DNA from: Vicinamibacterales bacterium
GTDB lineage: Bacteria > Acidobacteriota > Vicinamibacteria > Vicinamibacterales > UBA823
Length of the DNA stretch: 64,000 bases
Direction of reading: 5' to 3'
NCBI GenBank assembly: GCA_036012125.1
Contig: DASCOS010000020.1
Coordinates: 62,001 to 126,000, forward strand
Part shown: positions 42,697 to 51,797 of the stretch, one piece after another
Numbering within the stretch: the first letter of the stretch is position 1
Layout: each line of letters begins with the position of its first letter
The notes under the pieces: generated by a model
The model's input: only the letters and a program-made list of their open reading frames with translations
Database searches by the model: none
What the model was told of the DNA's origin: nothing
Position numbers and translations under genes: made by a program

Positions 42697-43872
42697 ATGA
42701 ATAACGGAACTCCTCGCATGGGCACCTTGGCGGTCTGGGCAGGGGAAGATAACCCGACCTCTGGCGCAGGCACCCAGGTGCCAATTGTCCGAAGCGTCGC
42801 GTTCGGGTATCACGATGTCACCGAATGGGAAGCAGTTGGTCGCGGTCAGACGACAGGCGACATCTATAGCCGAAACACGAATCCGACTGTGCGCGCCTTC
42901 GAACAAAAGATTCAATCTCTGGAAAACGCCGAGGCCGCGACCAGCTTTGCCAGTGGTATGGCGGCAATTAGTAACACACTCTCCACGTTCCTAACCCCAG
43001 GCGATCGCATCGTATCGACCCGCGACACCTACGGCGGCACAAATAAGCTCTTCCTTGAATTTCTTCCGCGTCAAGGAGTCGAGGTGGAGCTCTGCCCCAC
43101 CGAGGACACCGCTGTGGAGACTGCCCTCACTAAAGGGTGCCAAGTCCTGTATTTGGAAACTCCAACTAATCCAACGCTTAAGGTGCTGGATTTAGCGCGT
43201 CTCCTCAAGGCGGGCCAGAAAGCTGGTGCTCTGACCATCGTGGATAACACCTTTGCCACGCCGATTAACCAACAACCACTCGAGCTAGGCGCTGACCTTG
43301 TCGTCCACAGCGCTACCAAGTACCTCGGTGGGCACGCTGACGCACTTGGAGGAGCCGTGTGCGGGGCGAAAGATTTAGTTTCACGCATCTACCACTATCG
43401 TGAAATTACTGGTGCTGCCCTCGACCCTACCGCCGCTTATCTGTTGCTTCGGGGAATAAAGACGTTGCACCTCCGTATCGAGCGGCAGACTGAATCGGCA
43501 ATGGTGATTGCGCGGCATCTCTCATCCAACCCGGCGATTGCAATAGTCCACTACCCAGGACTTGAAGAAGACCCCGGACACCTAGTAGCAAAACGCCAAA
43601 TGCGAGGATTCGGCGGCATTGTGAGCTTTGAGTTGGTCGGGGGCACTAACGCAATGCGCCAATTCCTACCCCGTCTTCGATATGCTCATCGGGCCGCTAA
43701 CCTCGGATCAGTCGAGACCGTTGCCGGTCCTCCATCTGCAACTAGCCATGTGGAATTGACGCCGGAAGAACGATTGGCTGCAGGTATTCCGGAGGGGTTG
43801 GTTCGTTATTCAGTTGGCATCGAAGACCCGACGGACCTCATGGCAGATCTTGACCAAGCGCTCGCACCGTAA
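42697..43872 (+). CDS. Cystathionine gamma-synthase/lyase-family PLP enzyme
   Basis: Complete transsulfuration-family enzyme, 391 aa. Family blocks: QVPIVRSVAFGYHD, IYSRNTNPTVRAFEQKIQ, SFASGMAAI, ETPTNPTLKVLD, IVDNTFATPINQQPLELG, and SATKYLGGHADALGG with the PLP lysine. The C-terminus has NLGSVETVAGPPSATSH. GAAAGGAC precedes the ATG at good distance. It is divergent from the DUF1185 operon (92 bp between starts) and its 3' end overlaps the convergent Asp-box gene by 35 bp. Whether it makes cystathionine, cleaves it, or acts on methionine is not decidable from motifs alone. Confidence 0.92.
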   Translation: MNNGTPRMGTLAVWAGEDNPTSGAGTQVPIVRSVAFGYHDVTEWEAVGRGQTTGDIYSRNTNPTVRAFEQKIQSLENAEAATSFASGMAAISNTLSTFLTPGDRIVSTRDTYGGTNKLFLEFLPRQGVEVELCPTEDTAVETALTKGCQVLYLETPTNPTLKVLDLARLLKAGQKAGALTIVDNTFATPINQQPLELGADLVVHSATKYLGGHADALGGAVCGAKDLVSRIYHYREITGAALDPTAAYLLLRGIKTLHLRIERQTESAMVIARHLSSNPAIAIVHYPGLEEDPGHLVAKRQMRGFGGIVSFELVGGTNAMRQFLPRLRYAHRAANLGSVETVAGPPSATSHVELTPEERLAAGIPEGLVRYSVGIEDPTDLMADLDQALAP

Positions 43873-45226
43873 GGTCCTGCGTACCTAACTGAAAACGAAA
43901 GACTGCCACTGAAACCGCCATTTCAAACTCATCCACAAAATGCATGAAGATCGGGATCACCAATCCATTGAGCGCATCAATCCCAGTGTAATCGCCAAAA
44001 AACACCGTAGGATTAGAGGTGAATGGAGCGAGATCAATCGGGTAGTTGACGAACGTCCGTCCCCCATCTACGCTGCGAGCAAGAGTCAATTGAGTCAGTG
44101 TTCCGTCTAGGGTCCGTCGATCGTAAAACACAACATTCACCGAACCATCAAATGAATCGACGGCCATCCAAGTAAACATCTGTGCTGCGCCGTTCCCCAT
44201 TGTGTCGTCATTCACACGCACCGGATTCGTCCACGACACGCCACCATCGGACGACGAAATCAGGAACACGTCAGGGTCACCATGTCGTTCATCGATCCAA
44301 TTGACATACAGGGTGCCTCGGGACGGGCCCTCACTGTGATCCACGCCGGTCACTGGCATCCCGTTGTGCCGGGCCAAACCTTCCACCTCAATATCCCACC
44401 CACCCGGTGTCTCTTGAATGATCAGGTCATCACCCCAAGTCCAGCCGCCGTCGTCAGACCGATCAAAGAAAAGATGGGCGGCCCCACCCCACACTAGAAA
44501 GACCTCACCATTAATTCCAACAGCGGGCACAGCCCCTTCAAGAGTGTCATCACTATCGAGGGCATCACCGCCGATATCCGAAACTCTTACGGGAGCTGTG
44601 AACGAACGGCCTCGATCGAGAGAATGGCTAACAAAGATGTGTGAGCGGTCACCTGGATCGCGGCTGCCGTAAACGTCGAAACGGGTCCAAGCAAGGTAAA
44701 CAGTGTCACGGTGTCTGGATTCTCGACCGCGATCGACGATCAGGTATGGCTTGTCCTCAAACGGCGTGATCGAATTTCTGTGCTCAAGAACCGGCACTGG
44801 ATCGGACCAGGACACTCCACTATCGCTGGAAGTCGTCACAAAAATACCGTTGGTCGGCGTTTCAGGGCGTTTCTCGCGGAGCCCACTGAACGAAATGTAA
44901 GAATGATGCGCCGTGCCGTCAGCGGCTATCACAATCGCATCGTCCCCCTGCGTGCGCGCCTCATGATTACGGACAGGATGCGTTCGCCAAGTTACACCAC
45001 CATTATTGCTTACATATTCGAAATTCGTTGAGCGCCCAGTCTCAGGGTCAGCTGCTCTGGAGACGGCAATAATCGTGTCGGGATCAAGCGGATTGATAGC
45101 TATGGATACCTCATTAGGGTTTCGGGCATTGAGTTCGGATACCCGTATTACCTGATGGGTCTGGGCTATCACCTCGGCCCCGCACAGTAGAAGTCCAATT
45201 CCGCAGCTAACGCCAATTTGGCCCAT
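43838..45226 (-). CDS. Exported Asp-box (BNR/sialidase-like) beta-propeller protein
   Basis: 462 aa with an N-terminal signal peptide (GIGLLLCGAEVIAQ, cleavage near residue 22). Six Asp-box-like turns are visible: SNNGGVTW, SSDSGVSW, SLDRGRSF, SDDGGWTW, SSDGGVSW and SVDGGRTF, spread evenly as expected for a six-bladed propeller. The catalytic Arg triad, Tyr/Glu and FRIP motif of true sialidases are not evident, so an enzymatic role is doubtful. Likely an exported carbohydrate-binding or structural propeller. Confidence 0.82.
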   Translation of the reverse strand: MGQIGVSCGIGLLLCGAEVIAQTHQVIRVSELNARNPNEVSIAINPLDPDTIIAVSRAADPETGRSTNFEYVSNNGGVTWRTHPVRNHEARTQGDDAIVIAADGTAHHSYISFSGLREKRPETPTNGIFVTTSSDSGVSWSDPVPVLEHRNSITPFEDKPYLIVDRGRESRHRDTVYLAWTRFDVYGSRDPGDRSHIFVSHSLDRGRSFTAPVRVSDIGGDALDSDDTLEGAVPAVGINGEVFLVWGGAAHLFFDRSDDGGWTWGDDLIIQETPGGWDIEVEGLARHNGMPVTGVDHSEGPSRGTLYVNWIDERHGDPDVFLISSSDGGVSWTNPVRVNDDTMGNGAAQMFTWMAVDSFDGSVNVVFYDRRTLDGTLTQLTLARSVDGGRTFVNYPIDLAPFTSNPTVFFGDYTGIDALNGLVIPIFMHFVDEFEMAVSVAVFRFQLGTQDLTVRALGQDLP

Positions 45227-45307
45227 CCTGCCCCCAATTCGCGAACTAATTGATCTTATGCGTTTCCTACTGATCGAACCAGCCGAACAACGAACAACCA
45301 GTTACGC

Positions 45308-45313
45308 TATAAT
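45308..45313 (+). promoter_or_regulatory. Consensus -10 element upstream of the triple amidohydrolase gene
   Basis: A perfect TATAAT lies 55 bp before the ATG at 45368 in the gap between the divergent Asp-box gene and this gene. No good -35 hexamer is visible at 16-18 bp upstream, so an activator or an extended element may be needed. Confidence 0.4.
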
Positions 45314-45367
45314 CCAACTCCTTTCTGCCCTGTTTGGTGGCCGTGCTGGCCGCTATTGGAGGTCCTG

Positions 45368-48300
45368 ATGGTTCGTCGAACCGCAAGTCAATTGTTCGCC
45401 GCTATCGTCCTGCTCGTCCTGCCATTTACGGTCGTCGAGACCCTGGCCGACACAGCGAGGCTTGAAGTGCCTACCTACGCACTCGTTAACGCCCGCATCG
45501 TGCCGGTAAGTGCGCGACCGATCCAATCTGGGACGCTTTTACTTCGTGATGGCAAGATCGCTGCGATTGGGCAAAGTGTGGACCCTCCGCCCGATGCCAT
45601 TGTAATAGACGCCAGCGGTTGGACCCTCTACCCGGGCTTTATCGACGCTCACTCAGCACTCGGGATGCCAGTTCCACCAGTCCTACCGCAGAACAACGCT
45701 GAGCGCGCAAGAATCATCCAGGCTCGTCGGCGCGCCGGTGGGGTGACACCGGGCCTAACGCCGCAACTAACCGCGCTCTCGGTCTACGAGCCTGATCAAG
45801 TCGCCCTGCACGAAGCGAGAAACACAGGTATCACGACTGCTGCCATCGCCCCGCCCTTCGGGGTCTTTAAGGGACAAAGCGCCATCATCACGTTGCGCGA
45901 AGGTCCATTAACCGATCAGGTCGTTCGTGGCAATTGGGCTCAGCACTTGGGATTCCAACGTCTGCGGGGGGAATATCCGGGCACTCTCATGGGAGTTATG
46001 GCGTCGGTTCGGCAACACTATCTTGACGCAGACTGGTATGGTAATGCCTGGAATCGTTACCGTAGTCAACCGATAACGACCGACCGCCCAAGCTATAACG
46101 ACACCCTTCAATCGCTGCAATCTTCGGTCGCCAGCGCACAGCCAGTTGTCTTCACCGCCTGGACCGAAAATGAAATTTTACGTGCGCTGAGGCTAGCTGA
46201 CGAACTCAGCCTCAACGTAATCATCAGTGGCGCAGTCGAAGGCTGGCGTGTCACCGACGCACTGAAGGCAGCCGACCGGCCAGTCTTAGTATCGCTTGAC
46301 CTCAGACCCCGCCAAGGTCCGGTTGGATTTGGTGGTGGCACGGGGACTGACCCGATCGAAAATCCAACTTCTGAGGACCTCGATGACGCCAAGGCAAACG
46401 CAGGCCGGCTCTACTCCGCTGGAGTAACGGTGGCCTTCACAGCCGCTGGATTGGATCACTCGGCAAATTATCTCGAGAACTTCCGCACCGCTGTCGATGC
46501 TGGGATGTCTCAAGATGGAGCGCTCCGGGCACTGACAATTACACCCGCCGAAATCCTAGGCGTAGACGGGACATTGGGTTCTCTTGACGTTGGCAAAGCT
46601 GCTAACGTTGTCGCCATCGAAGGCGACCTCTTCGACGAACACGCTCGTGTCGCAGCAGTCTGGGTCGATGGCACACGGTACGACGGTGACCTGGAGATGG
46701 AGACTCATCAAAACTCCGACTCCAATGACGACGAAACTGGGAATGCTGTAGAAGACATAAGGAGCCGTGCCGAAATTGAGCGACGTGCCCCAATCGGACC
46801 ACTCGGAGGTGAAGTCCCAGTGACAGCGGTGCGCCACGGAACAATCCTAACCGCTGTGAACGACACCATCTCCCGCGGCACGGTCCTGATTGAAGACGGC
46901 AAGATAACCGCTGTCGGTCCCGATGCCCAGGTCTCAGTACCTGATGGAGCCAGAGAGATTGATGCAACCGGCATGTGGGTCACTCCAGGTCTTCTTGATG
47001 CGCATTCGCACATGTCGATCGAGGGGGGCGGCAACGAAGGAGCGGACTCCGTCACCCCTGAAGTTCGCATCATCGACGTAATCAATCATCGAGACGAGTC
47101 GATCTTTCGGGCGCTGGCAGGTGGCGTCACTACAATCAACGTCCTGCATGGCTCGGCAAATGTTGTTGGCGGTCAGAACGCCATTCTGAAGTTGCGGTGG
47201 GGTAAATCAGCTGATGAACTGCTGTTTGACAACGTGACCAGAGGCGTAAAATTCGCTCTTGGCGAGAACCCGAAGCGATCACGGACATCCACTCCCGGCG
47301 TCGATCGAAGATACCCTGGCACTAGGATGGGCGTGGAGTTCATGCTTCGGAGAAGCTTTGCGGATGCACGCGAATATCAGGCCGAATGGGATGAGTATGA
47401 GGCAGCCCGATCGCGCGGTACTGACGTCCTCGCCCCGCGGCGGGACCTCAGGCTCGAAGCGCTTTCGGACATTATGGCAGGGAAGATTCTCGTGCACGCA
47501 CATTCCTATCGTGCTGATGAAATCTTGATGCTATTGCGAGTCGCGGAGGACTTCGGTTTTCAGATTGCCTCTCTCCAGCATGTGCTCGAAGGCTATAAAG
47601 TCGCCGATGAAATCGCGACTCATGGTGCCGGCGCCTCTACATTTACTGACTTCTGGGGCTACAAGATGGAGGCATGGGACGCCATTCCCTACAACATGTC
47701 CATCATGTATGAACGGGGTGTAACCGTGTCGGTTAACTCCGACTCCGACGAGCGTGTACGTCGGATGTATGTAGAGGCCGCGAAGGCCGTCAAATATGGT
47801 GGTGTTCCGGAGCAAGAAGCGCTCAAGATGATCACCCTTAACGCCGCTAACCACTTTGGGATCGACGACCGGGTCGGCTCAATCGAGGTTGGTAAAGATG
47901 GCGATCTTGCCATTTTTACGGCCCACCCGTTCTCAGGAAACACCCGCGTCCAGTACACGATCATCGATGGTCAGGTCTACTTCGACCGCGACCAAGTAGA
48001 AACTACTGAGGATGCGCTGGCGGAGTTAGGACTCGACACGGCCGAGATCGGCGGTGAGGGCGACATCCAACAGAATGTTGAGGACACGAATGATCGAATC
48101 GCTGAATGGACGCCGCCAACGCTTCCGCCAGCGGTACGTGCTGAACTGATGCCTGCCAGTTACGGAGACGTGGCCGAACCGATGCTGACAGCCGATACGA
48201 TTCCGATCGCCATCGTCGGTGGACGGATCCTCACAATGACGGGTGCACCAATTGAGCGCGGGACCATCGTTGTCCAAGGTGGCCGGATTACGGCGGTAGG

Positions 48301-49414
48301 TGAGGAAGTGCGGGTCCCAGACAACGCGCAAGTCATCGACGCCACGGGCATGACGGTGACACCAGGCATGATTAACGCTGGCACTGTGATTGGGCTTTCC
48401 GAGATCGGCTCGATCGCGGCGACGAATGATACGTCGGAGATTGAGGAGATCAACAGTCATATCAAAGCCTCGGTGGCGATTCACCCTGATTCCGAGATGA
48501 TTCCGATAGCCCGCGCCAACGGTGTGACAACGGCGATCGCAGCCCCACAGGGTGGCCTCATCCAAGGTCAGAGCGCGCTCATCGACATGGCTGGCTGGAC
48601 ATCGCCTGAGGTCGTTGCCCGTAGCCCACTCGCCATGCACATCGATTTCCCCGAGCGAGAAGGGGGCGGTGGCGGACCTGGTGGTGGCGGACCCAGCGGT
48701 GGAGAACAGAACCAAGAACGGGTCGACGCACAACTGAAGACGCTCGCTGACTGGATGCACCGAGCCCGTGCTCATGCCACCGCACTCGCGGCCGGAACAG
48801 TCAAGCCAACTGAGCAGACCTACACGCTTGACGCACTCGTCCCGGTCGTTTTGGCTGAGCTCCCCGTTGTCCTTGATGTGTCGAGCAAGGAAGGAATACT
48901 AGGAGCGCTCGCCTTCGCAGAGAGTTTCCAACTCAAAGCAATTATCGCTAGCACCAGAGATGTGTGGAAGGTGATAGACGAAATTGCCGAAGCAGGCGTT
49001 TCGGTAATTCTTGGGCCGATTCAGGCACAACCAGCCGATGGCGACCCCTATGATGCGGTCTTTGTTGCAGCGAAGCTCCTGCACGAGTCCGGCGTGTCGT
49101 TCGCATTTCGGACTGGCGGTGCTAGCGCAGCTCGGAATCTCCCCGACCATGCCGCGCTCAGCGTCGCCTTTGGCCTACCGAGGGACGTCGCTTGGCACGC
49201 ACTAACCCGGGGTGCTGCAGACCTTCTTGGCGTAGGAGACCTGTATGGGTCAGTTGAGGAAGGCATGATTGCGAATCTCGTGGTGTCCGAAGGTGACCTG
49301 CTCGATATACCGGCGCAGGTGAAGCATGTCCTGATTCGTGGACAAGAGGTCAGTTTAGGCACGCACCATACGCGCCTGTGGGAACAGTACAGTGCAAGAC
49401 CGCGGCCGAGATAG
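45368..49414 (+). CDS. Exported triple-domain amidohydrolase (one active, two degenerate units)
   Basis: 1348 aa with a signal peptide (QLFAAIVLLVLPFTVVETLA). Three imidazolonepropionase-like amidohydrolase units follow, each with its own composite beta domain: PTYALVNARIVPVSARPI (about 35-450), VTAVRHGTILTAVNDTIS (about 480-880) and IAIVGGRILTMTGAPI (about 945-1345). The HxH metal motif is intact only in the middle unit (LLDAHSHMS), which also keeps ILVHAHS, LQHVLEG and SVNSDSDE. The first reads IDAHSAL and the third INAGTVI. A Gly-rich linker (GGGGGPGGGG) lies in unit three. ATG 45368 is preceded by GGAGG at 5 nt. Likely a periplasmic peptidase or amidase; substrate unknown. Confidence 0.88.
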   Translation: MVRRTASQLFAAIVLLVLPFTVVETLADTARLEVPTYALVNARIVPVSARPIQSGTLLLRDGKIAAIGQSVDPPPDAIVIDASGWTLYPGFIDAHSALGMPVPPVLPQNNAERARIIQARRRAGGVTPGLTPQLTALSVYEPDQVALHEARNTGITTAAIAPPFGVFKGQSAIITLREGPLTDQVVRGNWAQHLGFQRLRGEYPGTLMGVMASVRQHYLDADWYGNAWNRYRSQPITTDRPSYNDTLQSLQSSVASAQPVVFTAWTENEILRALRLADELSLNVIISGAVEGWRVTDALKAADRPVLVSLDLRPRQGPVGFGGGTGTDPIENPTSEDLDDAKANAGRLYSAGVTVAFTAAGLDHSANYLENFRTAVDAGMSQDGALRALTITPAEILGVDGTLGSLDVGKAANVVAIEGDLFDEHARVAAVWVDGTRYDGDLEMETHQNSDSNDDETGNAVEDIRSRAEIERRAPIGPLGGEVPVTAVRHGTILTAVNDTISRGTVLIEDGKITAVGPDAQVSVPDGAREIDATGMWVTPGLLDAHSHMSIEGGGNEGADSVTPEVRIIDVINHRDESIFRALAGGVTTINVLHGSANVVGGQNAILKLRWGKSADELLFDNVTRGVKFALGENPKRSRTSTPGVDRRYPGTRMGVEFMLRRSFADAREYQAEWDEYEAARSRGTDVLAPRRDLRLEALSDIMAGKILVHAHSYRADEILMLLRVAEDFGFQIASLQHVLEGYKVADEIATHGAGASTFTDFWGYKMEAWDAIPYNMSIMYERGVTVSVNSDSDERVRRMYVEAAKAVKYGGVPEQEALKMITLNAANHFGIDDRVGSIEVGKDGDLAIFTAHPFSGNTRVQYTIIDGQVYFDRDQVETTEDALAELGLDTAEIGGEGDIQQNVEDTNDRIAEWTPPTLPPAVRAELMPASYGDVAEPMLTADTIPIAIVGGRILTMTGAPIERGTIVVQGGRITAVGEEVRVPDNAQVIDATGMTVTPGMINAGTVIGLSEIGSIAATNDTSEIEEINSHIKASVAIHPDSEMIPIARANGVTTAIAAPQGGLIQGQSALIDMAGWTSPEVVARSPLAMHIDFPEREGGGGGPGGGGPSGGEQNQERVDAQLKTLADWMHRARAHATALAAGTVKPTEQTYTLDALVPVVLAELPVVLDVSSKEGILGALAFAESFQLKAIIASTRDVWKVIDEIAEAGVSVILGPIQAQPADGDPYDAVFVAAKLLHESGVSFAFRTGGASAARNLPDHAALSVAFGLPRDVAWHALTRGAADLLGVGDLYGSVEEGMIANLVVSEGDLLDIPAQVKHVLIRGQEVSLGTHHTRLWEQYSARPRPR

Positions 49415-49522
49415 CGGCGTGTCTTTGAACCGTCAAACGCTACCTATCACCAGACTTCTCTTGGGATCCCCTGGGGCGCTCTGCGACCACGGTAAGGGCG
49501 AGCAAGTAAGGACAGGTGTGCC

Positions 49523-50839
49523 ATGCAACTATTCCGAATTGTAACTATCTGCCTACTCGTCCTTTTGGGACTCCCAAAGGCCCCAGCCGAAGCGCAGGAG
49601 GCACGTCGACGGTGGGAACGAATGAATCAGATTCGGACGGAGAAGTTCGACCAAATACTGCCCGAGGCCATGCGTGAAAATGGTATCGACATGTGGATCA
49701 CCATGATCCGCGAGGCAAACTACGGCACACTCTACCTTGACTTCGGACAAGGATACACGGGCAATACCGGTTATTACATCTTTACCGATCGAGGTGGTGA
49801 CCGTATCGAGCGTGCCGCACTTGGTATTAATGGCTACCGCATCCGCGAGTCTGGCGCGTACGACCTGTTTCAACCAGCCGAAGACCTAGCAGACTTTGTT
49901 CGAGAACGTGACCCTCGGCGTATTGGCATCAACACTTCGCGGACAATCGGTCCAGTCGATAACCTAACCTATACCGGCCATCAGCAACTTGTTGAAACAC
50001 TTGGAGAACCCTACGCGTCACGATTGGTCTCAGGCGAAAAGCTCGTCTCGGATTTCCGATCGCGCCGAACGACGACCGAAATCGCGGCGTTCGCAGAAGC
50101 TGGTGAGATTTCCCGTGAAATTGCCGAACGAGCCTTCTCAAATGAAGTGATTACACCCGACGTTACTATGTTGGAGGACGTCGCCTGGTGGATGATGGAC
50201 CAACTGCTCGCTCGTGGTCTCGACACCTCATTTGGCATGCCATCGGTGTACATCACCGGCCCAGACGGCATCGAGTCGACCTCAAATGATCGAATCATCC
50301 GCAGGGGTGACCTACTAATGATCGATTGGGGCATCGGCTTCCTGAACATGTATACCGACATGAAGCGGATCGCTTACGTGCTGAGACCGGGTGAAGCTGA
50401 CGCACCTCCAAGCTTCCAGCGGGCATTCGACAAGGGACGTGAAGCCCGGACCATCATCACCAACACTATCCGTTCTGGCATTGCTGCCGCCCAAGCCGAG
50501 CAGGAGGTCTACGATGCGTTGACCAACGCTGGATTTGCCCGAATCGGTTTTAATGAACCAACCAGTAACCCAGAGGTCACCGATGTGGTTATCGGCTCTC
50601 ACTCGGTCGGAAACTCGGGACACGGTATCGGCCCCTCCATCGCCTTCTTTAACCCTGTGCGAATTGAATACACCCTGCGACCAACTAATCTACTCTCGAT
50701 TGAACTGTTCGCCTATACAGCCGTGCCAGAATGGAACAACAAGAAGGTCAGGATTCCACTCGAGGACGACGCTGTGCTCACAACCCGCGGTATCGAATGG
50801 CTGTATCCGGTGAACAATAGAATCTTATTGATTCGTTAG
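49523..50839 (+). CDS. Exported M24-family metallopeptidase (Xaa-Pro aminopeptidase-like)
   Basis: 438 aa. A signal peptide (IVTICLLVLLGLPKAPAEAQ) precedes a creatinase-like N-domain and the pita-bread fold. Metal ligands expected for M24 are visible: Asp in LLMIDWGIG, Asp in YTDMKRIAY, His in NSGHGIGPSIAF, Glu in LLSIELFAY and Glu in RIPLEDDAVLTTRGIEW. AAGGACAGG precedes the ATG. Follows the amidohydrolase by 108 bp on the same strand; together with the M28 enzyme downstream it suggests extracytoplasmic peptide use. Removal of N-terminal residues before proline is the family activity. Confidence 0.88.
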   Translation: MQLFRIVTICLLVLLGLPKAPAEAQEARRRWERMNQIRTEKFDQILPEAMRENGIDMWITMIREANYGTLYLDFGQGYTGNTGYYIFTDRGGDRIERAALGINGYRIRESGAYDLFQPAEDLADFVRERDPRRIGINTSRTIGPVDNLTYTGHQQLVETLGEPYASRLVSGEKLVSDFRSRRTTTEIAAFAEAGEISREIAERAFSNEVITPDVTMLEDVAWWMMDQLLARGLDTSFGMPSVYITGPDGIESTSNDRIIRRGDLLMIDWGIGFLNMYTDMKRIAYVLRPGEADAPPSFQRAFDKGREARTIITNTIRSGIAAAQAEQEVYDALTNAGFARIGFNEPTSNPEVTDVVIGSHSVGNSGHGIGPSIAFFNPVRIEYTLRPTNLLSIELFAYTAVPEWNNKKVRIPLEDDAVLTTRGIEWLYPVNNRILLIR

Positions 50840-50969
50840 GCTCGGCTTAAACGGTCTGTGTAGGTATTCTTTAGTCTTCCGGTTAGCACCTTCCCTTCAG
50901 CCCAGTTCTTGGCTGAACCTGAACATTTCTCCAATTTGGCCAACTGGCTTGCTTCTTGAGTTCAGTTCC

Positions 50970-50990
50970 TTTACTATACCGTATAGTAAA
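50970..50990. promoter_or_regulatory. Perfect palindromic operator for the TetR regulator
   Basis: A 21-bp perfect dyad: TTTACTATAC and its exact complement around a single central C. It lies 32 bp before the tetR start and overlaps the only A/T-rich part of the 183-bp gap, hence probably the core promoter. Perfect 10-bp arms near a TetR gene are the usual form of an autoregulatory operator. Binding is inferred. Confidence 0.7.
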
Positions 50991-51022
50991 TTAATAGAAA
51001 GCTGTCCAGGAGACATGGGCCA

Positions 51023-51649
51023 ATGATTCCATCTACAGAAACAGTGACTAGGACCAAGCCAGGACGGCCGGTCGATCCCAGCGTCAGAAATGCCATTCTA
51101 GATGCGGCGTTGCAACTATTAGCTGAAGAAGGCTATACGCGAATGTCGATGGATGCCGTTGCAAAAAAAGCGGGGGTCACGAAGCCAACAGTATATCGCC
51201 GGTGGAAAACCAAGGAGAAATTGGCAATGGCGGCAATTGAGCAGTTGCTCGGAGATGAGGCACCCCCCCGCCCCCATCCGGCACCCTCAGCTCTTCGATC
51301 AATCCTCGGCACTCTACAAAAAACACTCTTCAGGCCTGACGGAATGCCTATCATCGGTGCCGTCATGGTCGAACAGCGCCACACGCGAGACCTAATTAAC
51401 CACTTCCGGGAGAGGGTAGTCCAACCACGCCGAATGATGCTGCAGGAGGTACTCAAACACGCCGAAAAACGTGGAGACCTCCGCCCCAAGGCAGACATCG
51501 ATGCAGCCGTCAACATGCTCATCGGTTCGTTTTACGCCCATTATCTAACTGACGAAAAGATCCCAGCAACGTGGGCTCGTCGGATCGTCGATACCGTATG
51601 GAAGGGAATCGCAGCAACCGACGGGGAGCGTGAGATTCGCAAACACTGA
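51023..51649 (+). CDS. TetR/AcrR-family transcriptional regulator
   Basis: 208 aa. The N-terminal helix-turn-helix reads MSMDAVAKKAGVTKPTVYRRW with the family-typical KTKEKLAMAAIE after it. The C-terminal ligand/dimer domain is helical and resembles the TetR_C_16/11 kind (PIIGAVMVEQRHTRDLINHFRE). AGGAG lies 10 nt before the ATG. A perfect palindrome just upstream indicates autorepression. Possible further targets are the exported peptidases on either side; the inducer is unknown. Confidence 0.92.
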   Translation: MIPSTETVTRTKPGRPVDPSVRNAILDAALQLLAEEGYTRMSMDAVAKKAGVTKPTVYRRWKTKEKLAMAAIEQLLGDEAPPRPHPAPSALRSILGTLQKTLFRPDGMPIIGAVMVEQRHTRDLINHFRERVVQPRRMMLQEVLKHAEKRGDLRPKADIDAAVNMLIGSFYAHYLTDEKIPATWARRIVDTVWKGIAATDGEREIRKH

Positions 51650-51797
51650 CATGGAGTCCCCAGGTCAAGCTATTAAAATACCGTGCGCCCCACATCGGTA
51701 ACCGGTGTATTCTGTCCGCTCCTGTGGACCTCTGACAAAGGTTTCTATCGGTAGTCGTGCTCGGCATAACCACGCACACTTGAGGGGAAAGTTTCAG

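Noticed and set aside
48026-48775. 249-codon antisense open frame inside the amidohydrolase gene
   Set aside because: It lies opposite conserved coding sequence, shows no family motif, and its composition is that of a shadow frame.
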